The notes under the pieces were generated by a model, which did not search any database, had not been told where the DNA came from, and saw only the letters and a program-made list of their open reading frames with translations. Both the position numbers and the translations under genes were made by a program. This document shows, piece by piece, positions 1-12,200 of a DNA stretch of 64,000 bases. Position 1 is the first letter of the stretch, and every line of letters begins with the position of its first letter. The DNA comes from Mesostigma viride (taxonomy: Eukaryota; Streptophyta; Mesostigmatophyceae; Mesostigmatales; Mesostigmataceae), in contig RPFO01000165.1 in NCBI GenBank assembly GCA_009746045.1, forward strand, positions 6,002,085 to 6,066,084, given 5' to 3'.

Positions 1-204
1 TGAGCCCCCAGCTGAAACAAATTGAACTACAAACGGAACCAGCCTGAAAATCATAGCAGCGAAATCCGGGGCTGCAGATTCTTATGCTGGCACCAACCAT
101 GGGTCTCAACTACCTGAACCAAGCAACCAGATAGAATAAGCCTAGAGCGCAAGTGCCACCTGCTTTCAAGTAACTGCAGCATCATGTTTGGCTATTAGCA
201 GAGT

Positions 205-3175
205 CTATCGCATGCGGCTTGTCCGCCCTGGCTTCCCCTTCACTTGGACCATGAGCATGTCTTCGTCGTCAGACAGTGGGTCCTCCTGCAGGAATTTCAA
301 AGAGGATGCGATTCCGAAGTCCACACGAGGGACAAGCAGCATGTGTGGCATAAATTTATAAGTCAACATTCGAAACGTGAGCCCCGAGAGGGTGGCCAAC
401 AGCATAAGCCACGAGAAGAAAGAAAATTCCAAAAAGAAGGAAATTCTAGAAAGGTAACTCTTGCAACAACTGCCGAAGGCAAAATCTTCCATAACCCAAC
501 ATTGTTGGTCTTTAAGAATGCATCGTTGTTCTTAAAGTTGAATGTAACCCCCAGACGATGAGGAAGAAAGCAAGGACACCCACCTTCTCAGGCAAGAGAG
601 GGAGAAGAAACATTGGAACGTAGAAATTGCTGACCTGTTAGGACTCAGATGCAGGCATGGCAAGGTTCAGTGCAAGGGGGAGGAGGCCTTGATAAAGAAA
701 GTCAAGCCATGATAAAGAAAGGAAGCCATGATAAAGAAAGACAAAAAAGATCCCCTATCCGCATAGGGCCAACAAAGTAAGGCAATGCACCCACCTCTTC
801 GTCCTTGGTTTCAGGCGTGGCCAAGTTTAGGGTTCAGGTGGTAGAGCAAGAACAGGGGGTCAACAAACAAAGGCAGAACACACACCTCTTCGTCCTCGGT
901 GCCAGGCGTGGCCATTGCCGCCACCTGCGTGTCGTCGTACAGCCGTTGCAGCTGGTACTTGCGGGGTCGGTTGACCCGCTCGGGGGCCACGGCCCCAAAG
1001 TCCGGCGACGGCTCAAACACGGGCGCCAGCTCGCCGCTGCCAAACATCTCTTCGGTCGCGTGACTCCCCGTCAGGCGCGCCCTGGGGCCGCTCGAGGGCT
1101 GCGAGCGCTTGGGGGCCGGAGCCTCTTCTTTCTCCTCGTCGTCCTCTTGCTCCTCCTCTTCTTCCTTGTCATCCTGGTTTTCGTGCAGCAAGCAGTAAGG
1201 AATGCCTTCTAACTGTTAATACACTTGAGGATACTGTGCCAGGTAGTGTAGTCCGTTATGACAACCTGATTTGGCCGTTATTCTGGCAGTTATAACAAGG
1301 ATTTAGGATATCGAGCCAGTTCCCCATAAGGAGTACACAGGAGACGATGAAGTATAGCAGTGAGCTGAACCGAAAGAGCTAAAGCAGGTAAGCGTAAGGG
1401 GCTTGCTGGAAGAGGGGGGGGGGGGGTCTATTTGTCTCCACCAGAAGGACGATACAAAACCACACGCGCTGTAGTTGGTATATACGCGGCTGCATTATCG
1501 TACAAGAACTGTTCCATGATCTTCTGCCTTGTCGTTTGCACCCCCACGGCAATGAGGTATTCTGGTACACAAACTGTTTGTACTATAGCACTCTTTCGAC
1601 AGCGGCGTCCCTGGCTAATTGTCAAGGGTACTCCGTACCAATCAAAGGAACCATGTCACAAGGGTACTCTGCGGCAAGCCTAAGCACACTCTGGAATACC
1701 TACATTTAGTGCCTTATTGATACAGCGAACACGCAAATCGCTACCGCCACACTGCTTCGGCCAGTACTAATAAGTTTAAGCAGAAGCAGCCACTTCGCCA
1801 ACGCGAGACCAAGTCTAAGCAGAAATACGGCGATGGCTTCCCACTCCAATCCAGCAAGGAGGTCAAAACAAAACTTTTTCACTCTCAACCCAGCAAACAG
1901 CATACTATGCTACACGGCAAAACAAGTACCAGGCGATAACAAGGCGTCCCCCCCCCCCGCCCACCTCTTCCGCTGCTGCATGTCCCCGTCCGTTCCGTGT
2001 GGGAGCAGCGCGTGCCGAGCCAGCCTTGCCCTTGGCGGCCCCGCTCTTCGCCGTGGCGGCTACTGCGGCTGCTGGCCGTGCGGCTGCACGTAGCAGGGGG
2101 TGAGTGGCACATGGGGGCAGGAGGGTGGCAGACCAGGCGGGTGGGTGGGCAGACAGGGTGGTGGGGCGAGCCCAAAGTTACAAGGGGGGGGGAGGACAAT
2201 TGCAGAGCGAGATCCATGCAGCAGGAACGGAAGCATGCTATTGAGAATTCCATTTACCGACCTGACATTAATAATATTTTTTGATTACTGGAATCAACCA
2301 TTACCTGATTCATCCATTTCTTGCTAGACAAGTAGCTTGTTCCCAGTACCTAGATTGCGGTGATGCACAGATGCAACCAGCCCCTTTAAGCACCCATGCA
2401 CTGGTGGCAGGCAGGCTCATTCACTCACAACTTTGGGAGTGACTTCCTTCCCACTCCCACTCCACCCACGCCACCCATTCATAGAACTACACCACAATAA
2501 TGGGTTATACACTGCCCCACTCACACCCACATAAACCACCCCACAAAAATGCTAATCGACCGATGTGAGATCCGCGTGGACATTACGCGTTACATCTCAT
2601 GCTGATTTCAACTAAAGAACTTGTAGCATTTTGCTACAAGACCGTCTAGTACTGCTACATGCTGTTTCATTGCTTCCTTCATCGCGCTCTAGTGCTGTTT
2701 CATAGCTTCCTTCATTGCGCTCTAGTGCTGTATCATTGATTCCTTCATCGCGCTCTAGTGCTGTTTCATTGCTTCCTTCATTGCGCTCTAGTGCTGTATC
2801 ATTGATTCCTTCATCGCGCTCTAGTGCTGTTTCATTGCTTCCTTCATCGCTCTGTAGCACTAATTACATCACAGATCACATCGTCACAAGACCGTCTCGT
2901 ATTGCTACATGCTGTATCATTGCTTCCTTCATCGCGCTCTAGTGCTGTATCATTGCTTCCTTCATCGCGCTCTAGTGCTGTATCATTGCTTCCTTCATCG
3001 CGCTCTAGTGCTGTTTCATTGCTTCCTTCATCCCGCTCTAGTGCTGTATCATTGATTCCTTCATCGCGCTCTAGTGCTGTATCATTGCTTCCTGCATCGC
3101 GCTGTAGCACTGATTACATCACAAGATCATCTCGTACCTGCCGTCCTTCCCCGCGCCGGGGATGGCTCCTCCTCT

Positions 3176-3207
<32 letters not shown>

Positions 3208-6200
3208 CTCATCCTCTTCCTCCTCTTCAGACTCCTCTTGCCTCTTCCTCCCTCGCTTGACCCGCCCACTCGACTCCTTGTCACGGCCCTGCTGCCGCGC
3301 CCCTCTGTGTGCCGACGCAGGAGAAGCCTCCTCCTCATCTTCCTCCTCGTTCTCCTCTTCCTCCTTACTGCTTGCGCCCTTGGCCGCCCCCGTACGAGCG
3401 CGCTGAGCGGGAGCTTTGCTCTTCACGGCTGGTTCCGAGAACAGAGGGACGGGGGGGACCTTGGTGGCGGCGCGTGCCGACTTGGAGGCGGTGGGTGGTG
3501 ACTTGGTGGCGGCCCGTGCCGACTTGGTGGCGGCGGGTGGTGACTTGGTGGCGGCCCGTGCTGACTTGGTGGCGGCCGGTAGTGCCGCTTGCTTTCCTCG
3601 TGCGGGCTTCTTGGCATACTCTTCTTCCTCCTCTTCTTCATCCTCCTCCTCTTCCTCTTCCTCTTCCTCGTCAGACTCGACCTTCTTCTGGCGTTTGCTG
3701 CGCGTGGCTGCAGCCTGCTACTCACAAGAGACAGCAAAAATGATGGCCCTCTAGTCATTATTAGTCAAGATTGAGGTTGGATAAAGAACGGCCGAGTGTA
3801 AATAGCCGGGTATTTAGACTGGGTTCAACTCGTTAAGTGGTTTTTAAAATACTTCAGCGCACCCAATATCTCATCATCGAGAGGCGCAGCACATCGAACA
3901 CAGGTCCACAATCGTACTACATCCTGGTATCTGGAAAGTTCATGTAATGTCCAGATGAGGCCCCAAACCTTTCCTCTACAAGAAATCCACCACACAATAC
4001 GCTATTGCTTGTAATACGGACATCACCACAATTCGCCAGCACATGGAGGAAACAAGGCACCAAGCAACACATCAAGCCACACAAGCAGCCACACAAAAGG
4101 CCACACCTACCAAGTCCTACGCAGGAAGCCACACTGGATACCACACGGAACGCACAAACAAACCGCGCCCACCTGGCCAGCTGGCCGCCTGCCACGTGGC
4201 GCCTCCTCCTCCTCCTCCTCCTCCTCCCCCTCGGATTCCACATCCTCCACCACGCTGCGACGCCGGCGCGCGGGCGCTGCCTTGGTGGTGGGGGCGGCAG
4301 CAGTGGCCTCCCTGGGGGTGTGCCTGGCGCGCTTCCAGGGGCCTCCTTCCTGCACATTGAAGCAGTCCAAGAATGCAGACAATATGCTTGTACTTACGGA
4401 TCAAGAACGCGTAATCACAGATATGTAGTTGTGGAAATGATCATGACAGAGGCACATGTGTGGTGAGCTAAAAGCATGCAACACTGGGACATGAGTTTCT
4501 ATGGGAGCACACGACAGATGAAAGTATTGCCATGGGACCATATCGGCAGGAGATGATTGTCCATATGAAGTTGACTGCATTTACCAATCGTAAGGACTAG
4601 CATACATGGGTGCAGACAGCCTCTACACAATTCCACCCCCAACCACCCCAAAGCCATACCATGCTGCCTAAGTGGCCCTCCCAGACACGCTGCAGGCACG
4701 CGCACTCATATGTTTCATTTGTTGCAAGTTGCCATGGACACTTGTCATATCTTGTACTCATCCCCGCCACTAAACTGGCCCCACCGTGTGTTCATGGCCT
4801 TTACGCACCTCCTCCTCATCCGTCGCAGGCCCCGCCGCCGCCGCAGCAGCAACACCCCCACGCCGCTTCCTCCCAGGCTGCCTCTCCTCCTCCTCGTCCC
4901 CCCCTTCCTTCTCCTCTGCCTCGTCCGCCTCCTCTGTGTACGCCTGCGCCGCAAACCCACGTGCCCGGCCAGCGGGGGCCTTGCCCCCCTGGCGCCCCCC
5001 TGGGGCCACGGCGGCCTTCCTCACGCCCCCTGCCCTGCGGGTCGTGGTGTCCTCGGGGGAGCCGAAGTCGGGGCTACGGCCGGCCAGCTCAGCGCCCTCC
5101 TCGTCTTCCTCTTGGTCAGCAAACGCGAGCCGTTTCGCGGGGGTTTGCCCAACAGCTGCGGGTATGTGATGCCATGGAAACACCCGTGCCATGAAGTGAC
5201 CCATGGGTTCATGGAAAGACCAACCCAGTCAAACCAGACAGGAATAAGGAACGTTGAGAATGATTACGTGGCAAAGAAAATGTACCAAGGGGGCACAAGA
5301 AACCATGCCAATTGGCACAGCATAGATATGCTCTCCATTTTTTGATACACACCCCTGTATACTGCACCCTAGATACTATCGTACTCACTATACTGTATAA
5401 AGTATACTATACTATACTATACTATATAGAGAACAACTATACTAGACCCTGCACCCTACCCGAGCGTGGCGGCCGCTTGCCCGTCTTCTCCTCTAGCATC
5501 GCCACAAAGTTGAACAGCGGCCGCGAGGCCTCGTCAAACTCGTCCGACTCGGACCAGGCGGGGGATGCCTGCAGGTGCGATATGCTGGCACATAGGGGCA
5601 CGTTTTCGACCCACACATGGGAGCAGACATGTGAGTAGAGAAAGGTGCAACACGCTGGCATTTGTACACGTGTCCACGGTTGCACATATTGGCAGAGTTT
5701 GGACCCGCGCGTCAGAGACTGGTTCCTGACTTGAAGAAAGGCGCACGGCACTGTAGGGGCACACAGCCATACAATGAGCTAGCTACTACACGCTTCTCGT
5801 ATGTGCATGAGCGTGTATACTGTAAGTGGGGAGTACATATCACATGCCCCGCACATACTGTGAGTGCAGAATGTGATGGCATCACCACTTTCCCCGCCCC
5901 CTCCACCCAAATCCCCCCCCCCCCCCCACATGTTCTTGGCGCAGCGCCGCCGCCCCCCCCATTGTTTCCCTACTCAGTACTACCGAGGTCCCCGCCACTA
6001 CTACCACCACCACCAGCAGCAGCAGCAGCACAAATATCACTACACCCACAGCCATCACCACTAGCACCACGACTGCCACAACAAGAACATGTCACACATG
6101 GAATGTCACCCACATGTTCTTGGCGTCGGCGTCCTGCAGCTTGCCCACGAAGGGCGCCAGGGCAGCCTCCAGGTAGGCCAGGCGGTCACCAGGTGGCTGC

Positions 6201-9200
6201 TCCTCCATCACCCACTTGACGCCCGCAAACACCTGGGTGGAGGCAGTACACAGTAAAGGGGCGGATGGGCACCAACGCGTGCAACAGAATAGACAAGTTT
6301 GAGCAATAGAAGTACCGCGGAAGAGTTATGAATATACGAGGTGCGCAGGCCATAGATGATAGAAGCCTGCCAAGAGCAGAGGCATGCGGGCCATAGAAGG
6401 TTGCCAACAGTAGAGGCATGCGGACCATACAAGGTTGCCAAGAGCAGAGGCATGCGGACCATACAAGGTTGCCAACAGCAGAGGCATGTGGACCATACAA
6501 GGTTGCCAAGAGCAGAGGCATGCGGGCCATAGAAGGCTGCCAAGAGGAGGAGGCATGCTGGCCATAGGAGGTTGCTATGCTAACTGTCAGGTTGCTAACT
6601 ATCAGGTTGCTAACTGTCAGGCTGGCCCTAGGGGCATGCGTACGTGTGTCCGTGTGCAGGCAGACATGGGTGGGTGGCCGGGTGGATTGGACGGCGGGCA
6701 GGCGGGCGGGCGGGTGGGTGGATGGATGGATGAATTAGTGGGCGCCCGCACGTCGTAACGGACGTTTGAGCTGGACCGAGTTGAGGAGGAAGCGGGTTGT
6801 AGCAGCAAATGCCCCCCCAAAAGTGTCACGTGAAAACCTTGGGAAGATAAGCACATGCCCCTGCCCCTACTTGACAAGTACCTTGATCCCCTCACCAACC
6901 ACATCACCTTATAACCATTATTCCACCCCCCCACCTCACCAGTCCCGTCGCGTTATCAAGTCGGCACCCATTAGCTAGATAATGCCCCCTAGCAAGCGTT
7001 TCAAGCTGAGTTTCCCTCACCAGCCGGGTCATGTTGGCCTTCTCGCTGGCGGACGAGAACCCGCCGTACACGTGTGCCACGCGCTGGGCCAGAGCCTTCA
7101 CGTCTGCCAGCAGACGGCCTGACCGTGCCGCCAGCAGGGCGCGCTCCCCCTCCTCCAGGGTGTCGTCTTCCGTGCCGCCTTGCTCCAGCTGGCGGCAGCG
7201 TGCGTAGCGCTCGTAGGACTGCGTCGGGAACACGGGCAGGGAGGGCAGGGGGGGGGATGATTTTATTTTTTAAAGTTCTAAGGAACTCCCAGCCTAACGT
7301 GGGCATCTTTGTCAGCTAAGTAACCTTATTAGATAGCATGCTGTACTAAATAGCTAGCCAATGTGATACACCGCAGCCCCAACACCCACGTGAGACACTG
7401 CCACATGTATAGTTGCCATTGGTTGTTAGGGGAGCCTGCCCAATCTAAACAAATATCGGATATATGATGTTAATCAAGTACCCAAGCCTGTTCATATTAA
7501 TCAAGTATCCAAGCCTGTTCATATTAATCAAGTATCCAAGCCTGTTCATATTAATCAGGTACCCAAGCCTGTTCATATTAATCAAGTATCCAAGCCTGTT
7601 CATAATAATCAAGTATCCAAGCCTGTTCATATTCATCAAGATTCCAAGCCTGTTCATGTGTCATAGCCCCAACACCCACATGCAGCAGCGGCACATGGAA
7701 GAGGCGCCATTGGTCATCGGGGGAGAACGGGCTATCTAACCAGTCTATGTAACTTAAAGGCAAAACATTGTCATATATATCATGGCCCCAACACCCACAT
7801 GCAGCAGCGCCGCGTGAAAGAGGCGCCACTGGTCATCGGGGGAGACCGGGCTATCTAACCAGTCTATGTAACTTAAAGGCAAAACATTGTCATATATATT
7901 ATAGCCCCAACACCCACATGCAGCAGCGCCGCGTGAAAGAGGCGCCACTGGTCATCGGGGGAGACCGCCTTGAGCTTGAGCAGCAGGTGGCGCACCAGCT
8001 CCGCGACCGGCTTGCCGAAACGAACAAACTGGGCCACGACGCGGGGGCCCAGGTAGGCCTGCCAGGGTGGTGAGGGCGGCAATGGGGTTGTTTGTTTGTT
8101 TATGCGTGCGTGTGTTTTAGAGTGGACGCGAGTGTGAAGAAGTTGTGATGGGGGGAAGCCATAAGGGAGGAAGCAGGGGCGGCAATGGGCAGGAGATTGC
8201 GAGCTATAATTAGAATGTTGGCAGCGCATGGGGAAGTAGCAGAGTGAGATGGCCAAACTTCAAAAAATGGGCAACATTTGACTGCCCATATGCCTGCAGA
8301 CAAGGATTGGCTGCTGGTTAGACAGGAAAAGGACTACTAGTACGAGTAGATGAGTTAGAACACGATTCCAACACGGTTGAGGGATACCCCCCCCCCGCGC
8401 CCTACCCGATCGACTACCCTTGTAAACCAGTTTGGCCAGCAGCTTTCTGCACGGGCACGAACTAGTTGTGGACAAAGACGCACAGCAGCTACTGCACCAT
8501 CAGGCAACCAACCACACAGGCACCCTACCCAGTCCCCTGCCCCCACGTACACCAGCTGGAGGGGCACCTTCCTGCAGCTCTACAAGCTTAAAGGGCGCCC
8601 ATTGAGCTAGGAGTTTAACAGGCAACCAACCACACTGGCACCCCGCCCGTTCCACCGCCCCACTGTGCAACGGCTGGAAAAATTATATCAAAACTAGTAA
8701 GTGACAACGGCTACTAGAAAAAAGCCCGCCGCACTCAGTAGCTATAGCAGGCATCCACCCTCCCACCACCTACCCGGTCCACCGCCCCCGTGAACACCAG
8801 CTTGGCGGGCAGCTTGAGGAGACGTGCGGCGGCCGCCTCCGACTCCACGCGTCGAGCCTCCGCATCCTCCGCCGCACCCTCCTCCTCCTCCTCCTCCTCC
8901 TCCTCCTGTTCGTGCTCCTCGGCAGCACGCCGGCCTGAGCGATGGAACGATAAAAGGGCCGCATTTGAAAATCGTAAAAATCAGGCAGAATTCTGAAAAT
9001 GTACAAATGAGGTCAAATTATAAAACTGATGTGCACACGATGGCACTGTTGGACAGCGGAGGGAGCATCAGATTTAAGATGAGAGGGCAAAAGCACGAAC
9101 TACCACACATAAATTTAAGGGCTACTTGCTACTAAAAAAATGGTAGCACACGTGGTAGCCCTTCTGGGCCATCGTCAAGGGGACGCTTTCACTGCCTATG

Positions 9201-12200
9201 GCTTCCTCTTGACGCTGGCCCAGTAATGTGCGCAAGGGCGCAAGGCACCGCCCAGGTTAGCTAAACCCAAGAACCCATGCAGATTCCATAATATATATTA
9301 CATGACAGTATTACATGACACGATAGTGACTTGATTCCATAATATTACATTACACGATAGTAACTTGATTCCATAATATATATTACACGATAGTGACTTG
9401 ATTCCATAGTATTACATTACACGATAGTAACTTGCAAAACCCATTGTCCTACCGGGTCGTCTTGAGTTTCCTCTAGAGAATCCCCCCGGTTCTAAAGCTA
9501 AATAAACCAGGGACTCATGCCAGAGGACAGAAAAGCACGAGCACCACAACACCAGCTGCCTCACCTGCTGCCTCCATCTTCCTGTCGATGGCACTCCAGT
9601 ACGGTCACCAAGGGATCCAAGCCAGGAACCCATGCACCTTATATTACTACCATGCATACTATAAAACTAGCAGTCGAAAAAAATAGCTCCTCCGCTCTCT
9701 CACCTGCTGCCTCGAGCTTCCTCTCGATGATCGACCAGTACTGCTCCAGGGTGGCCTGGGAGACCGGCAGCGCGTGTTCCCTCAGCAGGCGCGCCAGCAT
9801 CGCCTCGTGCGCCGCCTGCTCGTCCTTGTCGCCCTCCGCATGCGCCGTTGGATCATCATCATCAGCTGCATCGCCGCCCTTGCGCCGATTCGGTCCGACC
9901 GCGTGGCCAAACACCGTGACCAGGTCGGTGAAGACCTGGACCGCCTGCAGGGTGCGTTTCACGGAGAAGATATGCATATTTCGTTTCATTCCTTGATTAC
10001 AAAAAATTCGCATTGTGAGGGCCATGCAAGTCATGCAGGTCGCAAGCTAGCCGGGGGGTCTTAATGGAGCATGGGGGGCAACCTGCACGAGAATGCCTTG
10101 GGATGCATTCCGCTTTAGGTATCCGCTAGATGATATACTACCTATAGACCTATACAGTACCTATACAGTACCTATACAGCACCTATACAGTACCTATACA
10201 GCACCTATACAGTACCTATACAGTCCCTATACAGTACCTATACAGCACCTATACAGTACCTATACAGCACCTATACAGTACCTATACAGTCCCTATACAG
10301 TCCCTATACAGTACCTATACAGTACCTATACAGTACCTATACAGTACCTATACAGTACCTATACAGTACCTATACAGTCCCTATACAGTCCCTATACAGC
10401 ACCTATACAGAACCTATACAGTACCTATACAGAACCTATACAGCACCTATACATTAAATAAAAATATCATATACACTAACCTTGTCGGAGTTTCTCCAAC
10501 AAAATTGGATGCCTACCGTGGTGGACAGCCCCTCCCTCAGCTGCTCCTCCTCGTCGTCCTCCTCCTCGCCGCCCTTGCGCTGCTGCCGCGCCACCACCGC
10601 CGCCATCTCCGATTCCAGCGCCCGCATGAGCGCACCGCCCAGGGTGGAGATCACCCTGGCCGCGCCCTCAGGGTGGTCCAGGCTCCACATGAGGCATGCA
10701 AACGCGTTGATGAGGGACAGGCGCACCGCCTGGGGGGCCGGGGGGGGGGATACAAGGGAAAGGGGGACCGGAGGGGGAGGGGAGCACCAGAGGATGGGGT
10801 CAGAAACAGAGGGGCAGGGGGCAGGGGGCAGGGTGCAGGGTGCAGGGTGCAGGGGGCAGGGTGCAGGGGGGAGGGAGTAGGGTGCAGGGTGCAGGGTGCA
10901 GGGTGCAGGGTGCAGGGGGTAGGGGGTAGGGGGTAGGGGGCCAGGAGAGCGGGGCCAGGACAGGGGTGGGTGGGCAGGCCAAGACGCAGGGCAGAGGAGC
11001 CACCAGTACCGCCGAATCTGGTGGGAACTGATGCCGTGAATTAACAGAGTACAACCATCCACCACATCTATAAGTCGTCATTGGTATTAATCCATTGATT
11101 AATTAATAAGCACGTGACTGCGTCACGTGGGTGCCAAAGCTATCCCATAATCGATTGCCCCCATGCAGACAACTATCAACCCATGATGTAAAACAAGTCA
11201 GGATATAGATTGAAAATGAAAGAAGGAGATGTGTGAGAGATGGAAAAGAGTCCGCTGCTAGCTACCGAATAATCAGGCAAATTCGCAACTAGGCACCCCC
11301 ATGCATGCCTCAACAAAACAGTAGGGGCTAGCTGGGCAGGGCGAATCACAACCAAGCCACCCCTCTGGCTCCAAGTCCAGCGTCGTGGTACGCTTCCAGC
11401 CACTGTAGCCACTATAGCCACTGGCCAGACAGCCAACAAGGTCTTAACATTGTTAACTACCAGGAATACATTATTAACTGCCACTTTATTGTTGACTACC
11501 AAGGATACGCTACGCCATGAGCCACCACCTCGGGCTCCAGCTGCATTGCTGCAACCTGTGTCAGACATCCTCAGCAGTCAAGCTCATCTAGGACTATTTC
11601 CTTTCATTTTTTATAATCGTCCTTAGACAACCCCCCACCTCCGGCTCCAGCTCCGTCGCGTTGGCCAGGAGCTTCTGCAGCAGCGCCGCAAAGTCAGGGC
11701 TGGCTATCTCGGCACCCTGCTGGAAGCAGTGCGCCCGCAGCAGGTGCAGCTCCAGCAGGCGCGGGTCCGCATTCTTCGCTTGCTGCCGTCCCGGTGGTGA
11801 TTGGGTGTGTGTGTGGGGGCGGGGGGTTAAGGTAACGAGGGCGAGGAAAAGACGCAGGGCAGGGAAGGGAAGACTCCAGTGGTGAAGCGATATTCACATA
11901 CATGCTGCCGTAACGGTGGCGAGGGTGGGTGGGTGGGTGGGTGCGTGCCGGCATGATGGGTCAAGAGGGGCAAAGAGGATTAGTGAGACAAGAGGGCTCG
12001 CTGCCGCCACAGTGGTGAGGTGAGGGGGAAGGGAGGAGGGGGCAGATGATAGCAAAAGCGGGGCAGAGGGTGAGAGTGAGGAAAGAGGGCTGGCTGCCGC
12101 CACGATGTGGGTGGGTTGGAGAAGCTGAGGGCCAGGACAAAGATGCAGTTCAGATTGATATTTAATGCGTTAGACAGAATTCGTTCCAGAGAACAGTCCA

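Larger units (their letters stand above)
205..5568 (-). other. SCC3: SCC3 exons 19-25: acidic and basic low-complexity tail
   Basis: This is the C-terminal 565 or so residues. Exon 20 has the motif QTPAKRLAFADQEEDEEG followed by an R/G/A-rich stretch. Exon 22 (3138-3714) carries alternating AATKSARAATKSPP units like a histone H1 tail, an EEEEEDEEEE run and RVKRGRKRQ, which resembles an AT-hook. Exon 23 is A/K/G/R-rich. Exon 24 (886-1173) is again acidic, then reads EEMFGSGELAPVFEPSPDFG. Exon 25 ends GRTSRMR and stop. Animal and plant SCC3 tails are also disordered, but this one is unusually long and strongly segmented in charge. Poly-Glu runs inflate apparent coding on the opposite strand, which I ignored. 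Confidence 0.75.
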
